This document shows positions 44,801-56,892 of a DNA stretch of 64,000 nucleotides, piece by piece. The notes under the pieces are model-generated. The model did no database searches and was not told the DNA's origin. It saw only the letters and a list, made by a program, of their open reading frames with translations. The translations under genes were made by a program, and so were the position numbers. Numbering within the stretch: position 1 is the first letter of the stretch; every line of letters begins with the position of its first letter. Source of the DNA: Solanum dulcamara (Eukaryota > Streptophyta > Magnoliopsida > Solanales > Solanaceae); assembly GCF_947179165.1 (NCBI RefSeq), contig NC_077245.1:14354740-14418739 (forward strand), given 5' to 3'.

Positions 44801-46565
44801 GTAGCATAGTTTTATCCCACTAGAGAAGTACTGAGAATTGAGAAAACTACAGAACTCCATTGTGACATAAGATGCAAAAGCAACATGGATGGAGAAACAT
44901 TTGGAAAAAGTTATGTGAATAATAAACACAACTATAGTTACACTATCAGACTCCAAGCTGGTAACTGAGGCACTTAAAATTTTCAAGATGCGCTTTTTCC
45001 AAGGGACAACTTAAAATAGGAGAAGAGTGCAACAACCAATGCCTGAAGACATACCTAAGCAGGCTATCAGATACCTCTCGAAGCAATATAGTGCAAAAGC
45101 CTCATAACAATCGCGTATGATCTCACAGTTGAATGCGGCATTTGAGTCCATTAAAGATAAGAACTGTCAGGTAAATGCAAGAACTGGTCAAAGATTCAAC
45201 AAAAACCCTCACTGAATCATAAAGACAAAAAAGACAACATGATATTTTTAGATTTAGGGTGATGAACATACTGTAAAATTAGATATAAAGGTTGTTGAAG
45301 ATGCACCAAACTCAATTTTAACTTAAACTTCCACATTTTTACTCTTTATATCAATTCCTTCAAATTTTTTTATGATAAGGAAAATACAGATAACCCTTTC
45401 CTCCATTCTTTTAGGAGATTTTCTTCTATTGGAATTTATGCTATGCTGGAGCATCTGCACTACATCGTATACTTTATCTGTTTCCTTTTATCTAAGTTTT
45501 CCCCTGTTTAATCGGCAGTTTAACCATTTGTTAAGGCCTACATTTGTATTCAGCTGAATAAGGAATACATATTTCGTTCATCAGTTCTTTTCATAAGAAA
45601 TGAATCATGAGGCAATTTCTCAGAAATTATTGTGGACCAAGAAACAATATTAACCAACAACAGAATATACAGGGAGCCATGAATTCTGTTCCAGAGGCAA
45701 ATCACAAAATTCAAACCTCACCCACAAACATATCAAGTGTTCCCCGTAGGAGTATAGGAAATGTAATGCAGAGACATCATCAAAGTCAGCAGTAAGTTAC
45801 CAACTGATCTTTTTTAATAAAAATATACCTAAATGCAGAACTGACAAAAACCTAAAGTGACTTGCATTTTCTTATCTTAGCCCTTCTTTTACCGTCTTTG
45901 TAAGCATAACTGGTCCTTTTGGTAGGGTCATATTTTCTCTGCTTGTCCAAAGAGAGATTTATTTAAAATAATAATAACCGCCAGCATCTCAATATGTTTA
46001 TAACAAACTTTTTAAAGGTCATTTCCAAATAAACTAGAGGAAAGGCTAGCAGACTAGCTAAAGGTTCTCTTACCGATTCCACTGCATAAACAGGAACCAT
46101 CAAGATCAGTCCAATCAAAAACTTCTGCTCCTGTGATAAAAAATAATTCAGTCCTATCAGTTTCTCAAGACAATAAAGGTAGGCAATGCCACAAAGACCA
46201 AGTGTCTGTACAAAAATAACAATACAAGCATGGATTCAATCAAGCACCACAAACTGATCCAAAAAGAAAAGGTCAGCAGCCCATAGGATCAAATGATGTA
46301 TGCAAGTAAAAATTAACTTCAAGAAGATCGAACAGGTGTAAGCAAAAACCTCAGGCTGATTGTATGCAGCTAGATGCTCAACAATTAGATACATAGACAG
46401 GACAACAGCCACCAGTACGAAAAAACCAGCACTGTATACAGCACAACTATAAAGTGGAGATGATCCTGAAACTATGTACAGCGACCACAATTTTCCAGAA
46501 TTGCCTGACGATTCAACCAATGTGATGGAAAATAGTAACGAGACTAAAATTCCCCTCCATCCCAT
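38823..46565 (-). CDS. LAZ1: LAZ1-like DUF300 / organic solute transporter subunit alpha (TMEM184) membrane protein
   Basis: Eight coding exons, all with GT-AG borders and continuous phase: 46565-46350, 46130-46074, 45163-45055, 44735-44548, 44462-44374, 44190-43935, 39455-39210 and 39107-38823; total about 481 residues, close to Arabidopsis LAZ1. Exon 1 starts MGWRGILVSLLFSITLVESS (signal/first membrane segment) and ends in SMYLIVEHLAAYNQPE. Then come FLIGLILMVPVYAVES, the CYEAFALYCFERYLIACL block, VVEHPFPLNCF, GIVQY-MILKMICALLAMV, LNFSQTWALYCLVQFYSVT, FLTWWQGIAVAFLLSFG, HLYVFPAKPYKRGER, and a charged cytosolic tail with RNVAVLSDYAALDTPPDPEE and NRTFHQISENVKR. About seven membrane spans are expected. 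Relatives localise to the tonoplast/endomembranes and act in brassinosteroid and cell-death-related vacuole maintenance. Intron 6 is 4.5 kb and holds a TRIM and other repeats. The ATG has a strong context (AAAATGGG). No disabling change is seen. Confidence 0.93.
40468..40639. repeat. 86-bp tandem duplication in LAZ1 intron 6
   Basis: 40468-40553 and 40554-40639 are near-identical copies (TTAGCA-CTAAAAGTTCAAG ... GTACAAGTG), differing at about two or three bases, so the duplication is recent compared with its surroundings. It is non-coding. Confidence 0.9.
42403..42783. mobile_element. MITE-like element in LAZ1 intron 6
   Basis: Imperfect inverted ends: TTAGGGAAATTAGCAATTTT on the left, and on the right the reverse complement of AAAAGTGCAATTATCCCTAA. 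It is 381 bp and non-coding. TTA flanks are too simple to prove a target duplication. Confidence 0.5.
43072..43386 (+). mobile_element. TRIM (terminal-repeat retrotransposon in miniature) in LAZ1 intron 6
   Basis: Two direct LTRs, 43072-43195 (124 bp) and 43260-43386 (127 bp), each start TGTTAG and end TTAACA. Only 64 bp lie between: a degenerate primer-binding site beginning TGGTAGTCC right after the left LTR and a purine-rich GTGATGGAGG right before the right LTR. The target duplication GTTTA is exact (43067-43071 and 43387-43391). It has no coding capacity and must have been moved by proteins from another element. It lies antisense to the LAZ1 transcript, in the intron. Confidence 0.9.
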
Positions 46566-46817
46566 TTTAGGATGCTGCTTCTCAGAATCTCAAGGAAATA
46601 TGGCCCACAATCAGGATGATTCAAAACTCAACCACAAGCTTCTATGTCACCAAGGATAGAACTAATCACTTTAGCTTCTTTCCTAAATGATTCTCTCCAA
46701 CAGAACCATGTACCAGAAACGTAGGCATCAGAAGTATCCTGCATAATACTTCATATCCATAAAAAACTGATGCCGAATAGGGAAGATCAAATTCTCAATA
46801 TCCTGCCTTCGGGAACC
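46566..46817 (-). other. LAZ1 5'-UTR exon with two uORFs
   Basis: On the minus strand an acceptor TTTGTGGCAG at 46818 opens an exon that runs into the LAZ1 ATG. It contains a 10-codon uORF (46760-46728, MDMKYYAGYF) whose stop overlaps the start of a 20-codon uORF (46728-46666) as TGATG. Both end before the main ATG. This arrangement could lower translation of LAZ1. The acceptor is inferred from sequence, with no transcript to confirm it. Confidence 0.5.
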
Positions 46818-49640
46818 CTGCCACAAACATTTGAATAAGTCAGAAAATCTTATGCATGACTACTACAATATTATCAATAAGATGATACGGGAAGAATAAC
46901 ATCCTCAATAGGAATGTAAATATTTTGAGCATGACATGTACTAGAGAGACGGGAACTTCTTTTTAAATTTTTCTGCTTGCTAGATATTGTAAACAGCTTT
47001 CAGATTCCAGAAGATCCTGTTATCTCATAGAGTCATGGCCAATAAAAGGGTGTAACCCAATATCATTGTTTTAAGGTCGACATTTTATCAGATAATACAG
47101 ATGCATCCGGAGTTCACTTCCCCCAACAACAACCATTCTTAGCCATATATGGGTACATCATTAAGCAAAGTCAAATGTATATCTTTTGAGCATTACATTT
47201 TCATGTTTCTGCTTGCTAGGATCATGACCAGGCTTTTGGATTTTGGAAAATCTTTTACTTCATAAAGACGTGACAAACAAAAAGATCTACACCTAAATCC
47301 CTTGTTTGAGGTTACTATTTAAGCAGATGCGAGAGATGCATGCAGAGTTCAACTATACTATAGCACCCATGTTCGCGTAGCACATATCTCCATTAAAGGA
47401 CTTAGATGATGTTTTAGAAGTTAAGAGCCCAAAAACTATGGCGAAGAATGGGCTAAGTGTTACATGTATTTCATGGTCCAAGCCCAAGAGGAGGAAAATT
47501 GGGGCCTGCATAGGCCCCAAGGGAGCTAAAAATCAAGCCCACAATAGGCTGAGAATCACGCCCAAAAGGTGGAATTCACACCCAAACTTGAGTGCTTAGG
47601 CATGAATTTTAGGTGCAAATTTTGCACTTCTTCCTTACCTTCTGTTTGGTAGTTTTGGAAAAAGCATGATATTAATTTTACCTGCTTACCAAGTTTATAA
47701 GTTTCCTAGTTCAAAATTTTCTTGTTAGGTTTTACTACTTATTATTTCCATAAAAAGTAGGATTCGAATCCATGCTATTTGGAATAGAGTTGGACGATTT
47801 TTCCCCTATATATTGTGGTGGATTTTGTTCTTTTAGACAACAATGTTCTTAATATTATTAAGTGTTCTTTTCTTTAACCTTTCTATATTGGTTACTTGAG
47901 ATTTATCTTACAACCTTACAAGAATGATTCTTTTAAGAGATAAGATAATCTTTGCTTGATATTTGCGGTTCTTACTTGATTAATTGAACAAAGGTAATAT
48001 TAATTATTTTCCTTAATATTCAATTAAGGGTCTAGATCACTTCATCTAAGTTCTTCAATTGAATCTTCTATAATCATGATTAGCCTTAATCCGCTAATTA
48101 GGTTTACTACAATCAATTAATGTTCCTAGTCATTACTTTTGAGATTCGGAAATTTAGTCTATCTTATCTTTATAGCCTTTAATTTCATATTATTCGCTAT
48201 CTAATTATTTTCTTATTTTCTATAGGAAACAACCTATCTACACCTGCCCTTCCCAGACCCCACTCACTTGTGGGATTACATTAGATATGTTGTTGCATTA
48301 TTTTCTTGCTTTTCTTTCAAGTAACCCGATTGATATCACTAAACGTACCAACTAGCATTGTTAAACCAAATATTCACACATCAATCGGCAAGGTGAAATG
48401 AACACTCAAAGACTGTCAATACTCTAATGTTTCACCTATATCTTGTCACAAATTAGACTATTTGTCCACAGGTAGAAGTCTCCTTAAGTTCACATAAGAG
48501 CAAAAAAAGATACGAAAGGTGTATATGATACTCAAGACTATACCACATTTTACAATGCTTCGGGCAGCATCATGTCCAATTTTCTCTATTTAAATTCCAA
48601 GCTCCTTAAGCTGCACACACATAGCTATATTCTTATTTCCTCTCCTGTAGAAGTTTCCCTTGATAGTACAAATTACTCTTGAGCAAAATTCTTTCTTTTA
48701 TGAAAATTATACTTGAATCATCCATGATTTATGAAAATCAAAATCCATCTAGATGTAAAACTCCACAGCTACACCACAATGATCTTCAATGATTTAAACT
48801 TCAGCACTTCTCATTATGGACTTCATAAAACAAAACATCCAGAATCAAGCAGGCTTGAGTACCTAAATGCTTTCTGACCCGAACAGATAAAAATGAAATT
48901 GATAAGACCCTCTTATGTTCCAAAACAGGTCTGACACTGAATTTAAAAGAAAATAGAGTTCCATTTTTTTTTTTGGGAAACCAAGCGAGCAACTCCACTA
49001 TATACCAGAAAAAGAGCATATCGAGCCAGAACAGACAAGTCGCAGACGAACCCTTTAAATAGCTATGCATTTAGTTCCCAGTAAATGAGTTCAAGAACTC
49101 AATGTACACTTAAAAATGTTCAAAACATAATCTTTACTGATCAAAAAGAATATATAACATAGTCCAAACTATCCCAAATTTCCATAAGAGCCAGGTAACC
49201 CAAACAAAATAAACAAGGAACATTGCTTCCTCCAAAAGAGCAACGGATTAAAAAGCCAAACCTGCATACATATAAAAGCCACAACCTAAAAAAGAAACCA
49301 TTCCAACAATCAACAAACCAGCAGAAATGTAAATTCCACCTCTTTTGATTCCTACCACATAAACTAAATTTTTAAAAGGAAAAGGTGAAATTGCCACAAC
49401 ATGGGCATTCCATCATTTCTATTGTACATAGCCAAGTAAAGCACCACGAAACACCAATTAATTCTCTACCAAACAGCTTTCATCAATCACAAAAATACCA
49501 TACAAAGTAATCACTAATCCCACCACCTTCTTCCAATTCCTCACAAAAAAGAAGTTCATCTGCAAACTATATCCAGGAAAGAATGTTACAGAGAAAAAGT
49601 GCAAAAAGAAAAAAATAGGGGAAAGTTGCACGAACCCTAG
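46818..49640. other. LAZ1 5'-leader intron with repeat insertions
   Basis: This is probably the intron in the 5' UTR. At about 47375-48230 there is an LTR-like or unclassified repeat with 'cacacccaaacttgag' text and a CCCCTATATATTG TATA-like core. It is followed at about 48229-48297 by an RTE/SINE-type 3' end (CCCTTCCCAGACCCCACTCA, GTGGGATTACATTAGATATG, TTGTTGC) on the + strand. No coding exon is seen. Confidence 0.4.
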
Positions 49641-49990
49641 AAAGTGAAGCAAGAGTGTCGCGAAAGGGAGGTTACAATCGATACTTTACAATTCTTCAAA
49701 GTCGTTCCCGAATGAAGATTCGAAACAAACAAACAACAACAATGCTGTAAATAGAAAAATTGATCTAAAAACTTTTCTCCAGAAATTCACAAATTGAATG
49801 GCAGGTGTTCTTGGGGAAGACCAAAAAAAAAAAAGTTTGCGTATTGCATTTTGCATATAATTTCTCGTTTTTAGCTTTGCTTAGGCAGTTGGGTTGGGCG
49901 AAAAGCCGAAAATAGAAATTCGAGAAAAGACTTAGGAAACCGAGGGCATAAATGTGACAGCAATGCACACTTTTTTGTATCACAGATAAC
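49641..49990 (-). promoter_or_regulatory. Probable LAZ1 first (non-coding) exon and promoter end
   Basis: A pyrimidine-rich, more balanced stretch on the minus strand (CTTTTCTCGAATTTC, GCCTAAGCAAAGC, CCTCCCTTTCGCGACACTC) looks like a plant 5' leader between AT-rich DNA on one side and the intron on the other. The exact start site and donor could not be chosen. The Mutator-like element begins 280 bp further upstream. Confidence 0.35.
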
Positions 49991-50261
49991 TATCGAACCG
50001 TTGAAGTTTGTGAGTCCCGTTGATCTAATGGTTTATAAGTGAACTACGGTCAGTAAGTTTAGCCTCACGTTGCAAATACTTAAATTTTATGGGGAAAAGT
50101 ATTTGTAGTTTTCCACGTAAGCGTGATTGCGTGGCAGTAAGATAGTTTTAAAGTTACACGTCATTGTACTGTGAGATTGAAACAACTATGACTTGTTTGA
50201 TTGCTTAATTATGAAGGATCATGACACTTTAATTTTGGAAAAACCAATTGAATAAATCATA
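49991..50261. other. LAZ1 upstream sequence
   Basis: Short intergenic stretch containing CACGTAAGCGTGATTGCGTGG (50114-50134), an inverted ACGT-type motif cluster of the kind bound by bZIP factors. This is the only notable signal before the Mutator-like element. Confidence 0.3.
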
Positions 50262-50270
50262 ATACAGATG

Positions 50271-51718
50271 GAGTAAATTCCTTAGATAGCCATTTATCTT
50301 TGAAAATTTGTCTTATAATATTATTTAAGTTTTTTTTGGAACCACAATATTTATCTAACTATTTCTATTTTTCTCAAAATATACTTCTCTCTCCTAATAG
50401 AATGTTATGTCACTTTTTTTTAATAATACAATTAAAACTTATTTAATATGTGTATAAGCAACTTCTTTTAGCATTTACCCCATTCTTGAATTTTATAAAA
50501 GGTAATCCAATTTTGAATTAAAATTAACTAATATTTATTATTTATCTGTCAATATTTTTAAAAATCAATTATAAAAAAATAAGTAAAGTATATAAGGAAA
50601 TAAAACTCACATACTAATTTACTAAAAAAATTATAAAAATGATAATTCGCATTGAAATTGAACTATAGATTCCATCCCATAAGAATTCTAATACGTAGTA
50701 TTTATTTAAAAGAGACCTATTTTTATATATTCTTCCAATCGTGCTGATTTTCTCTAACTTGAATATAAATATAAACTTTTTTGAATTAATATAAAATTTG
50801 AATTAAAAATAAAACAAAAAAATAAAGTATCTCAATTTTGAATCAAATATATTTGTCGTGATGTACTTTTATAATATCTGTGCATTGCATGGGTACGAAA
50901 TGCATATATTAATCATGCATTAAATTTGTATGTCCATATTTGTATTCTATAGTAATTTATTTATTAATCTCTCCATTTTAATTTATTACTCTCTCCATTT
51001 TAATTTATTTGTCCTATTTTAATTTGGCATGAAATTTAAGAAAATAAAAAAAAAAAATCTTGTGATTTTAAGTCAAACATATGTCAAATATACTAAAATA
51101 TCTTTTAATTTTGTATCTTAAACATGTCAAGTTGCTAAAAGCAAAAAACAAATCTTTTAAAATGGACTAAAAAGTTTTTAGGACAAATAAATTAAAACAA
51201 ATGAAGCATTTGATTTTTATACTAGGTAAAATAATCAAAAAAAAATTACCTTGATAATAGTTCAACGGAATACATTGTAAAACTAAAAGTGTAGCTTGTC
51301 ATAATTTGTAGCTATATATACACAATATTATTTTGATATCACTACAAAAAGGTTGTGTACTAATAATATTAATTTAATGTACTCAAATAAATAAGACAAT
51401 AAATTTTTATAATTAATTTTTTAAAAAATTGAAAAATAAATAATAAATATTAATTAATTTTAATGGAAAATTTGATTATCTTTTATAAAATTCAAGAATG
51501 GGATAAATGCTAAAAGAAGTTGTTTATAGAGACATTAAACAAGCTTTTAAAAAATTGTTAAAAAATTAAAATAATATGAAATGTCATTCCATTAGGAGAG
51601 AGGAGTATATTTTGAGGAAAATATGAATAGTTGGGGTTATATTGTGGTCCTAAAAAAAATAAAAGTGATATTATAGGGTAAATTTCCAAACATGGATGAC
51701 TATCTAAGGAATTTACCC
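50271..51718. mobile_element. Non-autonomous Mutator-like element with long terminal inverted repeats
   Basis: The left end GAGTAAATTCCTTAGATAGC is mirrored by the right end (reverse complement GGGTAAATTCCTTAGATAGT). Inverted similarity continues inward for more than 300 bp, including ACTTCTCTCTCCTAATAGAA, AACTTCTTTTAGCATTTACC and CATTCTTGAATTTTATAAAA. The 9-bp flanks ATACAGATG (50262-50270) and ATACAAATG (51719-51727) differ at one base, the duplication length expected for Mutator. There is no transposase gene; the core is AT-rich and contains another MITE. It lies about 0.3 kb upstream of the presumed LAZ1 leader. Confidence 0.85.
50989..51207. mobile_element. Stowaway-like MITE nested in the Mutator-like element
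   Basis: The left end CTCTCTCCATTTTAATTTAT continues TTGTCCT, and the right end AGGACAAATAAATTAAAAC is its reverse complement over about 20 bases; the outermost right bases have decayed. A TA dinucleotide lies at 50987-50988. The left terminal sequence is partly repeated just before the element (50968-50986). Confidence 0.65.
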
Positions 51719-51727
51719 ATACAAATG

Positions 51728-52730
51728 TGTTTGCTTTAATTTTTCTTACACTAAGAAGATTATGCCAATTAAATCTTATACGTTTTCTCTTCATTTTTAT
51801 TTGTCCATTATATTAAAAATAATTTATTTTTGCATATTAAAAAAATAAATATATTATTTATTTTCCAAATCACTTCTTATAATTTAAGTAAAAATATGCA
51901 TTTCATTTGTTATTTTTTAAAGGAATATGCAAAATTTATTATGGATAAGCAAAAATGAACTGAAGAAGAAGTATGCATTTACAAATGTGCTATTACATGA
52001 AATTTTATACGCTAGTATAATAAATGAAGCCTTACACATATGTACAATTGGTTTAATTGTTTTCAAGAAGAATAAGAATAATCTACTTCCTTGATTAAAA
52101 ATTAAATAAACATTATTCATAAATACATCACATTCACATCATAACATAATGAACTATTCTAATTTTTACTTAATAAATCATTACAAGAGCGGTATTTATA
52201 GGTTCACAAGTGACTACTAGACTTAGATGTATGAATTATACTTCATTAATTAACCATCTAGAACACTCATAAAAAAACATTAATTTTATCTTTCATTTCA
52301 AATAAGTCTAGTACATGAATTAAAACGATTTAAATGTGCTTCTCGCACTTACAGTAAAAACCGTCAAAACACATTTGAACATTTTCACTTGCTCACAAAC
52401 CTCTTTCCATTAATGGTTTGCTTCACATTGCATGTGTTATCTATACATTATACATGGACATTTAGGCTTCATTTTATTTTCGTTATAATTAAGATTCTGA
52501 ATCTGGGTGCGTATTTAAATGGTTAAGATTAGTATTAGTGGTTAGTAATGGTGATGGCGATAATTATGATGATAAAGGTGGTTGTTGTTATAGTAACTAG
52601 TGTAATGGTGACGATCAGTAATATAGTGAAGGTGGTTGTGATAATGAAATTGATTATAGGTTAATAATTGATGGTGGTGTGGTGATTGACGATGTGTCAT
52701 TGATAGTTGGTGATGTTGCTAGTTGTTAAA
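51728..52730. other. AT-rich intergenic DNA with a degenerate GGT/GAT repeat
   Basis: No gene is seen. At about 52540-52725 there is a degenerate trinucleotide-like stretch (GGTGGTTGTTGTTATAG, GATGGTGGTGTGGTGATTG). Frames here are short and without domains. Confidence 0.45.
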
Positions 52731-53164
52731 GGTACAAGATAAATTGCAACATGATAAGCTATCTCCACAAAATGGGGAGATAATGCTAATCCTAATTACC
52801 TGCTAAAGACTTAGTAAACAGTAAAAACAAGCAGTAATTAAAAGACTTATACAACAGTAACTAAAGACTTGTACAACAATAACTAACTCTAATTAGTAGA
52901 CACTATCTAATGCACTGCCCCCCGTAAGGTAGGCAACATGTAACAACGCCTAACTTGAACATGTGGTACTCGAAGGCTAGTTTGATAAGGGCCTTGGTAA
53001 GAGTATCTTCTAGTTTGTCCGCAGCATGCATATGGACAACTTGAACTTGCTTGTGCTGAAGTTGTCTGCGGACAAAATGGAAATCCACCCCAATGTGTTT
53101 CATGCGACTGTGAAAAAACATGATTTGCACATAAATACGCAGCACCAACATTGTCACGGTAGAT

Positions 53165-56100
53165 TGTTAGGATGTTTGAAGTTTGAATTGATCAGATTAA
53201 ATGTTGTAGGTACCTCGGATGATGGTGATATTTTATATAGTGAAGCAATATCAAATAATGAAGGCAGAAAACATTTCACTGATATCTGGATCTTGGACAC
53301 ATGAACAACATGGCACATGACTTCCTGGAGAGAATAGTTCCATCAATATAAACCTATGTCAGAAGGATCTGTGTTCATGGGAGACGATCATGCTTTGGAT
53401 GTTATTGGTATTGGGTCCATCAAAATAAAGATATATGATGGCACGGTACGCACCATCCAGGAGGTACGACATGTAAAAGACTTGAGGAAGAATCTATTGT
53501 CTTTGGGACAATTAGATAATAATGGATGTTCATATAAGACTCATGGTGGAATCATGAAAATATCAAAAGGAGCGCTTGTAGTGATGACATCGAAAAAACT
53601 TGTTGCGAATCTATATGTGCTTAAAGGGGAAACACACCAAGAAGGAGAATCATCAACCGCATCAGCAAGTTCATTTGAAGAATCAACAATGATGTGGCAT
53701 CGTAAACTTGGTCATATGTTGGAATGAGGTAAGAAGATTCTTGCTGAGCAAAAGCTTCTTCCAGGGCTCAAAAAGGTTTCACTACCCTTATGTGAGCATT
53801 GTGTTAACAGTAAGCAATGTAGACTGAAGTTTAGCAGTTCCTCTGCTAAAAGTAAGAAAATATTATATCTGGTTCACTCTGATGTTTGGCAAGCACCGGT
53901 GAAGTTCCTAGGAGGAGTGAAATATTTCGTGTCATTTATAGACAATTACTCTAGGAGAAGTTGGGTGTATTCAATCAAGAGAAAGACAAATGCTTTTTCA
54001 ATTTTCAAAGAGTTCAAAGAACGGGTGGAACTTAAATCTGATAAAAAGATCAAGTGTTTGAGGACAGATAATGAAGGAGAATACACTGGTGATGAATTTG
54101 ATAACTTTTGTAAAAAAATGTATTAAAAGGCGGTTCACAGTGGCATATACTCCACAATAAAATGGAGTAACAGAGCAGATGAACAGAACCTTGTTGGAAC
54201 GAACAAGAGCTATGTTGGCAACTGCAGGATTGAAAAAATCATTCTGGGCAGAAGCAGTCAAAACCGCTTATTATGTGATCAATAGGCCACCATCAACCGC
54301 AATTGATCTGAAAACGCCAATGGAGATATGGATAGAAAAATCAACTGATTATTCTTGCTTACATATATTCAGAAGTCCTACTTATGTTATGTACAACACC
54401 CAAGAAAAATCAAAGTTGGATCCAAAATTCAGAAAATGCATTTTCTTAGGGTATGCTGATGGAGTCAAGGGGTATCGCTTGTGAGATCCCATTACCCGCA
54501 AGGTGGTAATCAATAGGGATGTTGTATTTGTTGAAAATAAAATACAAGAAAAAGAAAGTAGCACTTCGAAAGAAAAATCATAGACTATTACAGTTGAAAT
54601 TGAAGAAATAGAATAAGTTTTAGTTTCTTCTGAAGCAGCACCAGAGCACGAAGAACAAGAGCAAGCTGAGATCGAAACTCCATAAGTTCGACGGTCAACT
54701 AGGGAGAGAAGAGAACCAGTTTGGCACTCAAATTATTCTATGGAGGGTAATGTTGCATACTGTCTATTAATAGAGGATGGAGAGCCTTCAACTTTTCACG
54801 GCTATGAAAGGCCAAGAATCATCTCTGCGGATGGCAGCAATGCGAGAAGAAATTGAAGCTTTTCATAAAAATAAAACATGGAATCTTGTTCAATTACCAC
54901 AAGGAAGGAAGGCCATTGGAAACAAATAGGTCTACAAGATTAAACGCAATGGTAATGATCAAGTGAGAAGTATCATGCAAGATTGGTGGTAAAATGATTC
55001 GCTCAAAAAGAAGGTATAGACTTTAGTGAGATATTTTCTCCGATGGTTCGACTCACAACAATTTGAGTGGTCTTGGCAATGTGTGCTACAATTGACTTGT
55101 ACTTGGAGCAGTTAGATGTCAAAACTGCATTTCTTCATGGAGAGCTTGAAGAATAAATTTACATGTTCCAATCAGAAGGTTTTGAAAAACAGGGAAAAAA
55201 GAACTTGGTTTGCAGGTTGAACAAATCTCTATACGGTCTCAAATAGACGCCGAGGTGTTGGTGTAAGAGATTTGATTCCTTCATTATGAGCCTTGGATAC
55301 AACAGACATAGTTCAGATCCTTGTGTTTATTATAAGAGATTTGGTGATAACGATTTTATTATTTTGTTATTGTATGTTGATGACATGTTGGTAGCAGGCC
55401 CCAACAAAGATCGTTTCACAAATTTAAAGGCACAGTTGGCTAGGGAGTTTGAAATAAAGGACTTGGGACCAGTAAACAAGATTCTAGGAATGCAAATTTA
55501 TCGAGACAGAAATAATAAGAAGATTTGGCTTTCTCAAGAGAACTACTTGAAGAAAATTTTGCGACGCTTCAAGATGCAAGACTATAAGTCAATTTCTACC
55601 CCACTTCCTATTAATTTCAAGTTATCCTCAAGTATGAGTCCTAGCAATGAAGATGAGAGGATGAAGATGTCTCGAGTACCGTATGCATCAGCAGTGGGAA
55701 GTTTAATGTTCGACATAGTATGTACAAGACCTGATATTGCACAAGCAGTGAGAGTGGTTAGTCGATACATGTCTAATTCTGGTAGAAAGCATTAGAATAC
55801 TGTTAAGAGGATCCTGAGATATATCAAGGGTACCTCAGATGTTGCAATATGTTATGGAGGATCAGACTTTATTGTTAAAGGTTATGTTGATTCAGATTAT
55901 GCAGGTGATCTTGATAAAAGCAAGCCCATCACAGGTTGTGTGTTTACTCTTGCTAGAGGAGTTGTAAGCTGGGTTTCAAAACTGCAGTCTATCGTGGCTA
56001 CATCTATGATGGAAGCAGAATATATAGAAGCTACACAAGCTAGCAAAGAGGCAATATGGATGCAGATGATATTGAAGGAGCTCAGGCACAAACAAGAGAA

Positions 56101-56892
56101 GGTTGCTCTGTTTTGTGACAGTCAAAACGCTTTGCATCTTGCAAAGAATCCGGCATTTCATTCAAGGAAAAAACACATACGAGTTTAGTATCACTTTGTT
56201 CGTGAGAAGGTGGAAGAAGACAGTGTGGATATTCAGAAAATTCATACTAATGACAACCTAGCAGATATGTTTACAAAGCCGATCAATAGTAGCAAGTTTA
56301 TATGGTGTCGATCTTCTATTGGCCTGGCAGACACGTAACATTGTAGTAATTGAGTAGAAAGGATGGTGTGAAAACTTAATTGATTCTCAATTAAATCTTC
56401 AAGTGGGAGAATGTAAGAAAGTCAAAAAGAAAGGTGCATATGCACGTCCAAGAAAAAAATGCATATTTTACGCGTTTCAAAAATTATTGTCTCCTTTAGC
56501 AACTTTTGACAAGAAAATGCGTATTTTACTCGAAAACGCGTATTTCAGTTTTCCTATAAATAGAGGGCCTCTTTTCCTCATTTAGATCATCCCACAAAAA
56601 TACAATCCAAAAGAGTAAGAACACAAATAGAGTTATATACCAAGATAAATATTGTAGTCTTGAGTGTCCTCTTTAGTAAGTTATTCCTTTTACAAGAGAG
56701 AAGTGTTTATTGTTGTTTTCTCCTTGTATTTGAGAGCAGTGTACTCCCATATTATCATAGTAAAATCATTCTACCTAGTGGTTTTCCCCCTCTATCTGTT
56801 TGAGGGGTTTCCATGTAAAATTCTCGTATTTAATTTATTTTCATTATTTATTATCATATCAAATTTTAGTTGTGGTGCTTCCTCTCCTAACA
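53165..56892 (+). mobile_element. 5'-truncated Ty1/copia element (Tnt1-like) with 3' LTR
   Basis: It starts abruptly near the gag/protease junction (VVGTSDDGDILYSEA) with no 5' LTR. Protease follows (WILDT then a stop where Gly is expected, TTWHMTSW), then NLLSLGQLDNNG, GAG-pre-integrase MMWHRKLGHM (53690), integrase with HSDVW, FIDNYSRRSWVY and LRTDNEGEYT (53870-54110), the integrase C-terminal region (54179-54484), RT (54830-55795) with LDVKTAFLHGELEE and YVDD at 55373-55384, and RNase H (55860-56330). A polypurine tract AAGTGGGAGA (56401-56410) precedes the 3' LTR. Many in-frame stops mark it as inactive. It lies inside RNase H of the minus-strand copia. Confidence 0.85.
56412..56892 (+). 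repeat. 3' LTR of the truncated + strand copia
   Basis: It begins TGTAAGAAAGTC right after the polypurine tract and ends CTCTCCTAACA, after which RNase H codons of the older minus-strand element resume. A TATA box (CTATAAATAGAGG, 56554-56566) sits in the promoter position. Its partner LTR is absent. Confidence 0.8.
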
